Part shown: positions 1-7,095 of the stretch, in pieces
Layout: each line of letters opens with the position of its first letter
Numbering within the stretch: the stretch's first letter is position 1
Assembly (NCBI GenBank): GCA_020025345.1
Contig: JAHHSH010000036.1
Coordinates: forward strand, 1 to 19,258
Source of the DNA: Oscillospiraceae bacterium
GTDB taxonomy: Bacteria > Bacillota > Clostridia > Oscillospirales > Oscillospiraceae
Length of the DNA stretch: 19,258 nucleotides
Reading direction: 5' to 3'
The notes under the pieces: generated by a model
Seen by the model: only the letters and a program-made list of their open reading frames with translations
What the model was told of the DNA's origin: nothing
Databases searched by the model: none
Program-made: the position numbers and the translations under genes

Positions 1-452
1 TGCTGCGTGATGATCTGGCCTCCTATGTGCCCACCTACATGAACTACAAGGTACATGCCGACAACGACTCCATGTACAACACCCCCAACTGCTGGGCCAT
101 TTACTGCTGCGGCAAGGTATTCCGCTATCTGCGGGATATGGGTGGTCTGACTGAGATGCAGCGCCGCAACGAGGAGAAGGCAGCCGTTCTCTATGACTTC
201 CTGGATAGCTCCAAGATGTTCCGCGGCGCCGTGGTGCCCGAGGATCGCTCCTTGATGAACGTGCCTTTCGTCACCGGCGACAAGGATCTGGACGCCGAAG
301 TGGTTGCCGCTACCAAGGCCGCAGGTTTCGATAACCTGAAGGGTCACCGCTCTGTGGGCGGTCTGCGCGCCTCCATCTACAACGCCATGCCCAAGGAGGG
401 CGTGGAGGCTCTGGTGGACTTCCTGAAGAAGTTTGAGGCTGAGCACAAGTAA
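1..452 (+). CDS. serC: Phosphoserine aminotransferase, C-terminal part (5' end outside window)
   Basis: This is the C-terminal ~150 residues of SerC, the PLP-dependent enzyme that transaminates 3-phosphohydroxypyruvate to phosphoserine in serine synthesis (cytoplasmic). The frame is open to the left edge (first full codon at position 3), so the GTG at 27 is not a start. The SerC hallmarks visible are a YNTPNCWAIY segment, an NVPF strand, and the C-terminal GHRSVGGLRASIYNAMP block, which in this family holds the arginine that contacts the substrate carboxylate. The PLP lysine lies upstream of the window. The protein ends at TAA 450-452, and an intrinsic terminator follows within 20 bp, so serC is the last gene of its transcript. 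Family assignment is secure. Nothing can be said about its start or promoter. Confidence 0.93.
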   Translation, partial: LRDDLASYVPTYMNYKVHADNDSMYNTPNCWAIYCCGKVFRYLRDMGGLTEMQRRNEEKAAVLYDFLDSSKMFRGAVVPEDRSLMNVPFVTGDKDLDAEVVAATKAAGFDNLKGHRSVGGLRASIYNAMPKEGVEALVDFLKKFEAEHK

Positions 453-467
453 TTTATCCACACATGG

Positions 468-500
468 AAAAGGGACTGCCTTCCAGGCAGTCCCTTTTTT
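468..500 (+). terminator. Intrinsic terminator after serC
   Basis: A perfect stem AAAAGGGACTGCC / GGCAGTCCCTTTT encloses a 5-base loop (ttcca) and runs into a T tract. It begins 16 bp after the serC stop codon. Confidence 0.9.
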
Positions 501-631
501 CTTTCTTTTCGCAAGATCCAGACCGTACAGAGCAGAGATACGGCGGCACAGCTGCCGACCCTTCTGCCGCAAAATCGAGGTAAATCCCAATTCCCCTTTC
601 GCCTACTGCAAATCCTTAGTCCCGGCGAAAA

Positions 632-672
632 AAAGAGGCAGCATCGGAAAATATCCGATGCTGCCTGTTCTT
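632..672 (-). terminator. Intrinsic terminator of the pbp1A transcript
   Basis: A perfect 13-bp stem (636-648 with 654-666, loop aaata) is followed on the minus strand by a run of seven Ts (complement of the A run at 628-634). It lies about 60 bp past the stop of the minus-strand penicillin-binding protein. The plus-strand flank, gttcttttctt, is also T-rich, so it may act both ways. The ~130 bp between this and the serC terminator hold nothing else except a small CGGCGGC/GCTGCCG hairpin near 541-557. Confidence 0.8.
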
Positions 673-727
673 TTCTTATGTGTCCGCTGAAAGCGCAAGA
701 TTTTTTATACGCTTCAGGGCGCTTTGG

Positions 728-3385
728 TTAATCTCCGAAAATTTCTTCCCAGCCATCCGGTGGAAGCAGCGTGTCTCCCCCGCCCTCTTCCGGCTTCGGC
801 TTATCTGGCTTTGGCTTATCCGGCTTTGGTTTATCCGGCTTCGGCTTATTATCCCCATCGTCGCCCCCCAGACCGGGAATATCAGGCAGATCAATGGAGG
901 GTACCTTCTCCTTATGTGCCGGGCACACAGGATCTTTGCTGAGGGTCTGCAGCAAATAGGCGTCATCCTTGGCCGGTACCACGGATCCCGCGTTCGAGCT
1001 GCCATCATAGGACACTACGGGACGGGCATAATCCAGAACAGCCACCTCTTTCAGACTCTTCTTGGGGCAGAATTCTGTAGCGATATGCTTGCCTTCCTCA
1101 CAGTAAGAGATCATCTTGTGCATATTACAAGACTGCGTAGGTGCAGTGTCCGCCGCCACAAGGACGGAGCGAACACGACTGCCGCGGATGTCCTTGCTGC
1201 AAGCATCGGTAGCCAGCAGGCCGCTGTCTTGACAGACGCTGACCTCCACCAGCCCGGAGGCACTCTTGAAACCGGGGTTGTCCAGATCGGCATGGATTCT
1301 CGACATGACCTCGCGCCACAGATTGGCCGAGGGGTTGCCTCCAATATCAATGACCTCATTGGACTTATATCCGCACCACACAGCTGCGGAATAGTAAGGC
1401 GTAAAGCCCACAAAGTAACGGTCGCGGTTCGAATCGGTCGTACCGGTCTTACCTGCCGTGCTCATACCGGAGAAATCGGCTTCCGTACCGGTACCGCTGG
1501 AGACAACCGTCTTGAGCATATTGCGCATCAATCCGGCCGTGCTCTCCTTCATCGCCACATGGGACTGCGGCGTATTATCAATGATCACCTGTCCCTTGCT
1601 GTCCTCCACACGGACAAAGGTATGGGGCTGGGTATAAATACCGTCATTGACAAAGGCGGCAAAGGCTGCTGCCATCTCCTCGGTCGTTACACCGTACTCC
1701 AGACCGCCCAGAGCCATGTTACCCACCTGCTCACTATCCGTGGCCGTCAGGTTTTTAAAGCCCAGCTTTTCTGTCATGAAGTTATAGGATGCAGGAGTTC
1801 CATACATCTGGTTGACACGCACGGCCACACAGTTCGAGGACCACTGAATGGCTTCCTGAATACTGCTCAGGCCGTCAAAAGAGCCATAGGAGTTCTTGGG
1901 ATACACGCCATAGCCGGGCAGATAAATGGGATAGTCGTCAATGGTGGATGCGGCGGTAATCGTGCCATCATCCAGCGCAGGCGCATAGGTGGAGATAGGC
2001 TTGATGGCAGATCCGCACTGCCGCACCTCAGTGGCCCAGTTCCAGCTGCGATCATACTGCTTGGCACCGGTGCCGCCCACCATGGCTACGATATTGCCGG
2101 TGAAGGGATCCATCACCGTAATCGCTGCCTGCAGAGGCTCACCGTTGGAGTCTGTATTGGACTGATAACTGGTGTTTTCAAATACATCCTCAGCGATCTT
2201 CTGATACTTGGGAATCTGAGTGGTATAGATCTTTAAACCCTTGCTGTAGACCATGCTCACTGCCTTTTCATGGGCAGTACGTACGTAGCCTTCTGCATCG
2301 GCAGGATCATCGCCCAAATTGTAGAGCTCCACCAGCTTATCGGCCACGTCATCAATGACCTGATCGGTAAAATAGGAGTTATTGGCCGTACTGACCACAT
2401 CCGGCTTCTCCTGATCCACCGGAGTTCCTACCTTGTTGCCAAGGTTGGTATATCCATTGGTGAAAACCACCTCTTCGGCCACAGCAGCATCATACGTCGC
2501 CTGGTCGATCTTATGCTGCTTCAGCATAGCCTCCAGCACCAGCAGCTGACGGCTGCGGTTCTCCTCGCGGGTCCAATCGTTCCGCAGAGGGTCAAACTGA
2601 GAGGGGTTATTGGTGATACTGATGAGGCAGGCACACTCCGCCAATGTCAGCTCGCTGACGTCCTTGGCAAAATACATATCCGCCGCCGTCTGCACGCCGT
2701 AGCACTGGTTGCCCAGATAGACCGTGTTGAGGTAGATGGTCAGGATCTCGTCCTTTTCATAGTCCTCTTCCAGCGCCAGAGCACGGTAGATCTCCGTGAT
2801 CTTACGCTTCACCGTGTTCTCGTTGTTGCCGGTGACGTTTTTGATCATCTGCTGGGTAATGGTAGAACCGCCCTGCACACCGCTGCCAGTGACCGTACTC
2901 AAAATAGCGCGCAGCGTTCCTTTCCAGTCCACACCGTGGTGGCTTTCAAAGCGCTTGTCCTCGATGGCGATGGTCGCCTGCTTGAGATACTCTGGAATCT
3001 CTGCGCTGTCTACGAGGATACGGTTTTCATTGGCAAACAGCGTCTGGTACATTGTCCAATCCTCGCTGCCCGGCTCCTGGTAGTAAAGCTCCGTGGAAAT
3101 CTCCTGCGTGTACTCCGACACGTCTACCTCCACATGTCCCTTCATTACCGTATTGATGTAGATCATGAAAAAGCCGGCAAAAATTGCCAGTGACAAAACG
3201 CCGACCAGACATACCGTGCCGACCCAGAACCAAACCTTCTTGGCCCGCCCTGTTTTACTTTCTGCTTTAGGCGTCTTTTTCGGTGCATTGGGGTCTTTGT
3301 GCAGCTTCTCCTTTATGCCGCCAACGCTTGCGCGCATTTTGCTGACAAGACTCTCGGATTTCTTTTTATTGTTCCGTTCTCCCAA
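728..3385 (-). CDS. pbp1A: Class A penicillin-binding protein (bifunctional transglycosylase/transpeptidase, PBP1A type)
   Basis: A membrane-anchored enzyme of 885 aa that polymerises lipid II glycan chains and cross-links their peptides outside the membrane. A basic cytoplasmic tail (1-50) is followed by one membrane segment (~51-78). The GT51 transglycosylase domain follows: EDKRF at 142-146 (E142 catalytic) and GGSTITQQ at 172-179. The transpeptidase domain has SAIK at 459-462 (S459 nucleophile), SSN at 516-518 and KTGT at 646-649. All catalytic motifs are intact. The C-terminal tail (~710-885) has six cysteines (718, 729, 753, 762, 773, 821) and a DKPKP repeat. The start is TTG 3385-3383, chosen because GGGAGGTG lies about 9 bases upstream and no in-frame ATG fits better. 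It is transcribed alone, with a promoter at 3464-3492 and a terminator at 632-672. Confidence 0.95.
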   Translation of the reverse strand: MGERNNKKKSESLVSKMRASVGGIKEKLHKDPNAPKKTPKAESKTGRAKKVWFWVGTVCLVGVLSLAIFAGFFMIYINTVMKGHVEVDVSEYTQEISTELYYQEPGSEDWTMYQTLFANENRILVDSAEIPEYLKQATIAIEDKRFESHHGVDWKGTLRAILSTVTGSGVQGGSTITQQMIKNVTGNNENTVKRKITEIYRALALEEDYEKDEILTIYLNTVYLGNQCYGVQTAADMYFAKDVSELTLAECACLISITNNPSQFDPLRNDWTREENRSRQLLVLEAMLKQHKIDQATYDAAVAEEVVFTNGYTNLGNKVGTPVDQEKPDVVSTANNSYFTDQVIDDVADKLVELYNLGDDPADAEGYVRTAHEKAVSMVYSKGLKIYTTQIPKYQKIAEDVFENTSYQSNTDSNGEPLQAAITVMDPFTGNIVAMVGGTGAKQYDRSWNWATEVRQCGSAIKPISTYAPALDDGTITAASTIDDYPIYLPGYGVYPKNSYGSFDGLSSIQEAIQWSSNCVAVRVNQMYGTPASYNFMTEKLGFKNLTATDSEQVGNMALGGLEYGVTTEEMAAAFAAFVNDGIYTQPHTFVRVEDSKGQVIIDNTPQSHVAMKESTAGLMRNMLKTVVSSGTGTEADFSGMSTAGKTGTTDSNRDRYFVGFTPYYSAAVWCGYKSNEVIDIGGNPSANLWREVMSRIHADLDNPGFKSASGLVEVSVCQDSGLLATDACSKDIRGSRVRSVLVAADTAPTQSCNMHKMISYCEEGKHIATEFCPKKSLKEVAVLDYARPVVSYDGSSNAGSVVPAKDDAYLLQTLSKDPVCPAHKEKVPSIDLPDIPGLGGDDGDNKPKPDKPKPDKPKPDKPKPEEGGGDTLLPPDGWEEIFGD
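790..849. repeat. Four tandem 15-bp units inside pbp1A
   Basis: Four consecutive 15-bp units begin at 790, 805, 820 and 835. The first and last are identical (ccggcttcggcttat), and the middle two differ by two bases each. On the minus strand they encode the lysine/proline repeat (unit DKPKP) at residues ~847-865 of the penicillin-binding protein. The unit is a multiple of three, so slippage would change tail length without breaking the frame. Confidence 0.85.
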
Positions 3386-3463
3386 AATAAGGCACCTCCC
3401 TTTCCACTATTTAAGATTACTTCCCGACGCAAAAGACCGTCGAGACATTGCATACCTATCCAG

Positions 3464-3492
3464 TATAAAAAATATTGTACCATATTTGTCAA
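3464..3492 (-). promoter_or_regulatory. Putative sigma-A promoter of pbp1A
   Basis: On the minus strand, TTGACA (3492-3487) is followed after 17 bp by TTTATA (3469-3464). A TATACT overlaps slightly downstream (3467-3462). This lies about 80 bp upstream of the TTG start. The -35 is perfect and the -10 is only fair. Confidence 0.55.
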
Positions 3493-3606
3493 GCTTGGAA
3501 AGCGCCTGTTTTTACGAAAAACTTCTCTCATACTTCTCCTTTTCTCTATATTTTCACAATCATTTGCACATTTTAAACACTTTTGCAGAGAATGAGCCGT
3601 CCACTC

Positions 3607-3635
3607 TTGCTTTTTTCTGAAAAATCCGTTATATT
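3607..3635 (+). promoter_or_regulatory. Promoter of the DUF1292 gene
   Basis: TTGCTT (3607-3612), a 17-bp spacer and TATATT (3630-3635) lie 35 bp upstream of the ATG at 3671. A CAGGAGG ribosome binding site sits at 3657-3663. Together with the pbp1A promoter this makes 3386-3670 a divergent control region; I see nothing else in it. Confidence 0.6.
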
Positions 3636-3670
3636 GCTCTTATCATCTTAACAATCAGGAGGCTTTTGCT

Positions 3671-3964
3671 ATGAGCGAAGATTTCGGCCCTAACTTCATT
3701 ACGCTGACCGACGAAGACGGTCAAACGATTGAATTGGAATATGTGGACGCCCTGGAACTGGACGGCCAGACCTATATGGCCTTCTTCCCCACCATGGAGG
3801 AGGACGAGGAGAATGACGAGGGAGAGGATTACGGTCTTGTGATCCTGAAGTCCGTTGTAGAAAACGGCGAGGAACTGCTCTCCACTCTGGACAGTGACGA
3901 GGAGCTCAACCGCGTCTATGACGCCTTTATGGAGCAGCTGCTGGAGGATGAAGAAAATTCTTGA
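3671..3964 (+). CDS. DUF1292 (YrzB/UPF0473-like) small acidic protein
   Basis: A 97-aa, very acidic protein with no signal peptide or membrane segment. The opening pattern (FITLTDEDGQTIELEYVDAL, then YMAFFP and a later YGLVILK strand) is that of the DUF1292 family found across Firmicutes, including Bacillus YrzB. No biochemical function is established for the family, so none is assigned. The length is normal. The start ATG has a CAGGAGG site 7 bases upstream and its own promoter. A weak hairpin with a T run (about 3972-3992) follows the stop and merges with the promoter of the downstream RNA, so it is probably a single-gene transcript. Family call is confident; role unknown. Confidence 0.85.
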   Translation: MSEDFGPNFITLTDEDGQTIELEYVDALELDGQTYMAFFPTMEEDEENDEGEDYGLVILKSVVENGEELLSTLDSDEELNRVYDAFMEQLLEDEENS

Positions 3965-3983
3965 GGGCAGCGCAAATTTTCCT

Positions 3984-4011
3984 TTGCTTTTTCCCTCATA
4001 TCTGTTATACT
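3984..4011 (+). promoter_or_regulatory. Extended -10 promoter of the 6S RNA candidate
   Basis: TTGCTT (3984-3989) and TATACT (4006-4011) are separated by 16 bp. TG at 4003-4004 gives an extended -10 (TGtTATACT). Transcription would start near 4016-4018, exactly where the structured RNA begins, and there is no ribosome binding site or ORF behind it. Confidence 0.7.
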
Positions 4012-4017
4012 AAGGGT

Positions 4018-4246
4018 GTCACCGAAAGGTGACTTCCTGCGCGGTGCGTGATGGGTCTTTTTTATCCTCACATTTCGTTATAGGGGATGTCGGATCAGTA
4101 TGTGGTTTGCAGGCCTCCCGGCTGCCTTTTGCGGCTGGAAGTTGGAAGCGATAAAGCACGCTGGAGACAACCCACCTGCTAGTTTTCTGTGCAGGTTATA
4201 ACTTGGCTCGCACGGCCAAGCGGGTAAAGAGCCAACAGGCTTTTTT
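4018..4246 (+). ncRNA. ssrS: 6S RNA candidate (RNA polymerase regulator)
   Basis: 6S RNA mimics an open promoter and sequesters housekeeping RNA polymerase. This gene-free stretch folds by hand into the 6S layout. The closing stem is CCTGC, GG, TGCG (4036-4048) against CGCA, CC, GCGGG (4209-4224). A large central bubble follows. A long imperfect terminal helix pairs GGG/CCC, GTC/GAC, CAG/CTG, GTG/CAC and TTGC/GCGA between 4083-4110 and 4148-4173, capped by GCTGC/GCGGC (4121-4135). The 3' side of the bubble carries a hairpin ACCTGC/GCAGGT (4174-4196), like the 3' bubble hairpin of known 6S RNAs. Unusually, the 5' end forms GTCACC-GAAA-GGTGAC (4018-4033) outside the closing stem. The strong promoter and two terminators support a discrete RNA. 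I found no tmRNA tag, RNase P core or SRP loop. The call is by fold and context, not by a database match. Confidence 0.7.
4226..4246 (+). terminator. First terminator of the 6S RNA candidate
   Basis: An 8-bp stem AAAGAGCC / GGCTTTTT (one G-T pair) with loop aaca ends in six Ts. It lies 2 bp after the closing stem of the RNA. Confidence 0.6.
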
Positions 4247-4283
4247 AACCGGCTCGGAGATTACTCCGAGCCGGTTCTTTTTT
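4247..4283 (+). terminator. Second, strong terminator after the 6S RNA candidate
   Basis: A perfect 13-bp stem AACCGGCTCGGAG / CTCCGAGCCGGTT (loop atta) is followed by CTTTTTT. It stands directly behind the first terminator and insulates the next gene. Confidence 0.9.
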
Positions 4284-4331
4284 CTCTTTCCCCGGAAAAT
4301 ATGTTCTCTTTGTGAATTATTTGTATGCCCC

Positions 4332-4360
4332 TTGCGCATCTGGCTAAAATCTTGTATAAT
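4332..4360 (+). promoter_or_regulatory. Promoter of the parvulin-type foldase gene
   Basis: TTGCGC (4332-4337), a 17-bp spacer and a perfect TATAAT (4355-4360). Transcription would begin near 4367, downstream of the ATG at 4325, which shows that ATG cannot be the translation start. The leader is about 50 nt. Confidence 0.75.
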
Positions 4361-4417
4361 TATTTGGTAACTTTAATAGTAAGTGTACAAACTACCTATT
4401 TGAGAGGATTGACACAA

Positions 4418-5992
4418 ATGAGCGCTTCAAGAGAAAAGAAAAACCGTCAGGAGCTGGCCGCCAGCGGTATTCCTGATATCAAGGACATCCGCGCCGCCGA
4501 AGATCGGAAGCAGCAGCGCCGAAACAACTGGCTCTATGGCAGCATTGCCATCATCTTCGTTCTGGTAGCCGCCGCACTGTTGCTCTGGAACTCCAACATC
4601 ATCCAGCGTGGCGCTACGGCCATGACCGTGGACGGTCAGAAGTACTCCGCCGCTGAGGTAAGCTATTTCTACCGCTCCTCCTATAATTCCTTGACCAATT
4701 CCCAGTATGCCTCCTACATGGGTCTGGATCCCTCCAAGCCTCTGGATCAGCAGACGATGAACGACACGGCCAAGATGCTTCTGGGGATCACCTCTGAAGA
4801 GGAAATGACCTACCAGCAGTATCTGATGGACTCCACCAAGAAGTCTCTGGTGGAGCTGACCGTCATGCTCCGCAAGGCTGAGGAGGAGGGCTTTACCTTC
4901 ACCGATGAGATGCAGGCAGATGTGGATGCCACTTTGAAGAGTCTGGAAGAGGGCGCCAAGAGCAATGGTATGTCCAAGGGCGCTTACCTCAAGGCACTCT
5001 TCGGTCCCAACATGACCTCCGGCACCTTTGAAAAGCTGCTGAAGGACACCGTACTGGCTACGCACTATATGCAGAACTATCAAAGCGGACTGAACTACAC
5101 TGACGATCAGCTCGAGGAACACTATCAGGCACACAAGGGCGACTTCGATGTAGCCGCCTATGACTATATCTATTTCAAGGGCACCGCTCCCGCCACCACC
5201 GATGCTGACGGCAAGAGCATTCCTCCCACTGAGGAGGAGAACAAGGCTGCCGCCGAGAAGGCACAGGCCGCCGCTGAAGAGGCACTGACTCGCTACCAGA
5301 ACGGCGAATCTCTGGAGGATATCGCCAACAGCTACGAGATCGGCAGCTATTTCAGCCAGACCGATGCCGCCAACTACGGTGACACCATGAGCACCTGGCT
5401 CTTTGATGACGCCCGCAAGAGCGGTGACGTGGAGATTCTGGAGAGCAACGGCAACCGTTATCTCATGCTCTTCCACAGCCGCGGCCGCAACGACTACGAC
5501 ACGGTAAATGTCCGTCACATCCTGTGCAAGGTGGATACCACCGGCCTTGACAAGGAAGCGGAGGATTACGAGACCAAGCTGGCCGCTCTCAAGGATGAGC
5601 AGAAGGCCAAGGCCGATAAGATCATGCAGGAGTGGAAGGATGCCGGTGCTACCGAGGAGGCCTTCGCAAAGCTGGCTGAGCAGTACAGCGACGACGGTGG
5701 TTCCAACACCAACGGCGGTCTCTACACCCAGATTTCCAAGGGCCGCATGGTCCCCGAATTCAACGACTGGATCTTCGAGGCAAACCGTCAGGCAGGCGAC
5801 AGCGATATCCTGTTCGTGGAGTCCAGCAACTATTCCGGCTACCATGTGATGTACTTCTCCGGCTACGACGCTCCTTTCTGGAAGCTACAGGTCAAGGGCG
5901 CTATGAGCCAGGAAGACTTTACCAAGTGGCACGATGAGCTGATCAAGGACGTCACCGCTACCGAGAACAGCGGCATGAAGTATGTGGGCTGA
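4418..5992 (+). CDS. Membrane-anchored parvulin-type peptidyl-prolyl isomerase (PrsA/SurA-like foldase)
   Basis: A 524-aa extracytoplasmic folding helper. A short charged N-terminus is followed by one membrane segment (~39-57) with no lipobox cysteine, so it is a signal-anchored relative of lipoprotein PrsA. A helical SurA/PrsA-like region (~70-240) follows. A parvulin (PpiC/rotamase) domain spans ~363-482, with HILC at 367-370, SDDGGSNTNGGLY at 424-436, VPEFNDWIF at 445-453 and GYHVMYF at 474-480. Residues ~245-355 resemble a second, degenerate parvulin repeat. An Ala/Glu-rich segment (~272-290) links them. The ATG at 4418 is chosen because GAGAGGA lies about 10 bases upstream and the promoter lies inside the longer frame that opens at 4325. 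It is monocistronic, with a terminator 28 bp after the stop. Client proteins cannot be read from sequence. Confidence 0.88.
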   Translation: MSASREKKNRQELAASGIPDIKDIRAAEDRKQQRRNNWLYGSIAIIFVLVAAALLLWNSNIIQRGATAMTVDGQKYSAAEVSYFYRSSYNSLTNSQYASYMGLDPSKPLDQQTMNDTAKMLLGITSEEEMTYQQYLMDSTKKSLVELTVMLRKAEEEGFTFTDEMQADVDATLKSLEEGAKSNGMSKGAYLKALFGPNMTSGTFEKLLKDTVLATHYMQNYQSGLNYTDDQLEEHYQAHKGDFDVAAYDYIYFKGTAPATTDADGKSIPPTEEENKAAAEKAQAAAEEALTRYQNGESLEDIANSYEIGSYFSQTDAANYGDTMSTWLFDDARKSGDVEILESNGNRYLMLFHSRGRNDYDTVNVRHILCKVDTTGLDKEAEDYETKLAALKDEQKAKADKIMQEWKDAGATEEAFAKLAEQYSDDGGSNTNGGLYTQISKGRMVPEFNDWIFEANRQAGDSDILFVESSNYSGYHVMYFSGYDAPFWKLQVKGAMSQEDFTKWHDELIKDVTATENSGMKYVG

Positions 5993-6019
5993 TCGGGTCT
6001 GAGCAACGCAGTATTCACC

Positions 6020-6050
6020 AAAAGGCCGGCGCACAGCGCCGGCCTTTTTT
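6020..6050 (+). terminator. Intrinsic terminator after the foldase gene
   Basis: Perfect stem AAAGGCCGGCGC / GCGCCGGCCTTT with loop aca, followed by a T run. Only 28 bp remain before the tcdA start, too short for a full promoter behind it. Confidence 0.92.
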
Positions 6051-6078
6051 CATAGCAACACCACAGAGGGGGATTTCT

Positions 6079-6804
6079 ATGCAAGAACAATTTATAAGAA
6101 CCGCCATGATACTGGGGGAGGACTCGATCCGACGGCTGCAGCAAAGCCATGTGATCGTCTTCGGTCTCGGCGGCGTAGGCAGCTACGTTGTCGAGTCGCT
6201 GGCCCGGGCCGGTGTCGGCGAGCTGACACTGGTGGACCAGGACACTCTCAGTCTCTCCAATATCAACCGCCAGCTTTTCGCCCTCCACTCCACCGTAGGG
6301 ATGGCCAAGGCAGAGGCAGCCGCACAGCGCTGCCGCGATATTAACCCGAACATCCTCGTCCATCCGATCGTGGCTACCTATGATGCCGCCCACCGGGAGG
6401 ACTTCTTTCAGCGCCGCTACGACTATATCGTAGACGCCATTGATCTGGTTTCCTGCAAGCTGGATCTCATCCAGCAGGCACAGGCACGGAATATCCCCAT
6501 CATCTCCGCCTTGGGAACCGGCAACAAGCTGAATCCGCAGCTCCTGCAGATCACCGATATTTCCAAAACCTCCGGCTGCCCTCTGGCCCGCGTCATGCGC
6601 CGAGAGCTGCGGGAACTGGGCATCCGCCATTTGAAGGTAGTATTCAGCCCGGAACAGCCTGCACCTACCACCCAGCCGGAGACACCACCCCCCGGGCGGC
6701 GCAGCGTACCGGCCAGTGTCCCCTGGGTTCCCGCCTGCGCGGGATTGATGATGGGCGGTGCCGTAGTACAGGATCTTCTGCAAACGGACGTTGAGGACGC
6801 GTGA
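6079..6804 (+). CDS. tcdA: tRNA threonylcarbamoyladenosine dehydratase (TcdA/CsdL, ThiF-like E1 fold)
   Basis: TcdA uses ATP to convert t6A37 in ANN-decoding tRNAs to its cyclic form. The 241-aa protein has the ThiF/MoeB-type nucleotide fold: GLGGVGS at 29-35, DQDTLSLSNINRQ at 53-65 and DAID at 119-122. It then has the TcdA-type segment KTSGCPLARVMRREL (163-177) and a C-terminal VPACAGLMMGGAVVQDLL region. The middle tail (190-205) is proline-rich. The length is near the usual ~250. ATG 6079 follows AGAGGGGG by about 7 bases. The preceding terminator leaves only 28 bp, so transcription is either partial read-through or starts within the foldase end. Its stop TGA overlaps a GTG (GTGA, 6801-6804) that opens a short hydrophobic frame. 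Confidence 0.9.
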   Translation: MQEQFIRTAMILGEDSIRRLQQSHVIVFGLGGVGSYVVESLARAGVGELTLVDQDTLSLSNINRQLFALHSTVGMAKAEAAAQRCRDINPNILVHPIVATYDAAHREDFFQRRYDYIVDAIDLVSCKLDLIQQAQARNIPIISALGTGNKLNPQLLQITDISKTSGCPLARVMRRELRELGIRHLKVVFSPEQPAPTTQPETPPPGRRSVPASVPWVPACAGLMMGGAVVQDLLQTDVEDA

Positions 6805-6981
6805 TCCTGCTGGCCTCCCTCGTGGCGCCGCTCTTCAGCGCCGCTGCAGTGGCCGAGATCACCTTTGGGCTCTCTCCACATTCTGGGGATCAGCTTCAAT
6901 CTGCTGGGCATCACCACGCTGCGGCTGCTGAACATGATCCCCGCCATGTTCTTCCCTATCCTGCTGTGCCAGTTCCTATAA
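6801..6981 (+). pseudogene. Possible frameshifted small membrane-protein gene after tcdA
   Basis: GTG 6801 overlaps the tcdA stop (GTGA), the arrangement of translational coupling. It opens a hydrophobic frame (ILLASLVAPLFSAAAVAEIT). The reading then becomes non-membrane-like. The frame one base later continues with a second hydrophobic stretch (LGISFNLLGITTLRLLNMIP) and reaches TAA 6979-6981, just before a terminator. Dropping one T from the TTT at about 6860-6862 would join the halves into a ~59-residue protein with two membrane segments. I read this as a one-base frameshift or a sequencing error. As given, the 6801 frame runs on through the terminator and across the opposite-strand gene, which is unlikely to be real. 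I do not recognise the family. Confidence 0.4.
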
Positions 6982-7007
6982 TGTCACGGCAGCGCCTATT
7001 TTTGAAC

Positions 7008-7043
7008 AAAAAAGATGTGCGGTATCAACCGCACATCTTTTTT
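7008..7043. terminator. Bidirectional terminator between tcdA and the NUDIX gene
   Basis: A 16-bp perfect stem AAAAAAGATGTGCGGT / ACCGCACATCTTTTTT with loop atca. It has A and T runs on both flanks and sits between convergent units, so it can serve both. Confidence 0.9.
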
Positions 7044-7095
7044 GTTGTTTTAAACTTTACGCAGTGCCTACGGCACTTTTCCTTCACAGGAAGAT

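Noticed and set aside
790..849. CRISPR-like repeats
   Set aside because: The 15-bp units are tandem without spacers and encode the DKPKP tail of the penicillin-binding protein.
680..2236. Long plus-strand open frame (518 codons) opposite pbp1A
   Set aside because: It is exactly antisense to an intact penicillin-binding protein with all catalytic motifs, has no recognisable domain, and the frame is open only because of the codon pattern of the real gene.
4018..4246. tmRNA, RNase P RNA or SRP RNA as the identity of the structured RNA
   Set aside because: No tag-peptide frame ending in Ala-Ala or tRNA-like ends, no RNase P core motifs, and no SRP GGAA-type apical loop; the rod with a central bubble fits 6S better.
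4325..4417. Extra 31 N-terminal codons for the foldase
   Set aside because: A consensus promoter (4332-4360) lies inside this stretch, and a ribosome binding site precedes the ATG at 4418.
4427..5845. Minus-strand open frame (472 codons) opposite the foldase gene
   Set aside because: Antisense shadow of a GC-rich coding region; hydrophobic low-complexity translation and no ribosome binding site.
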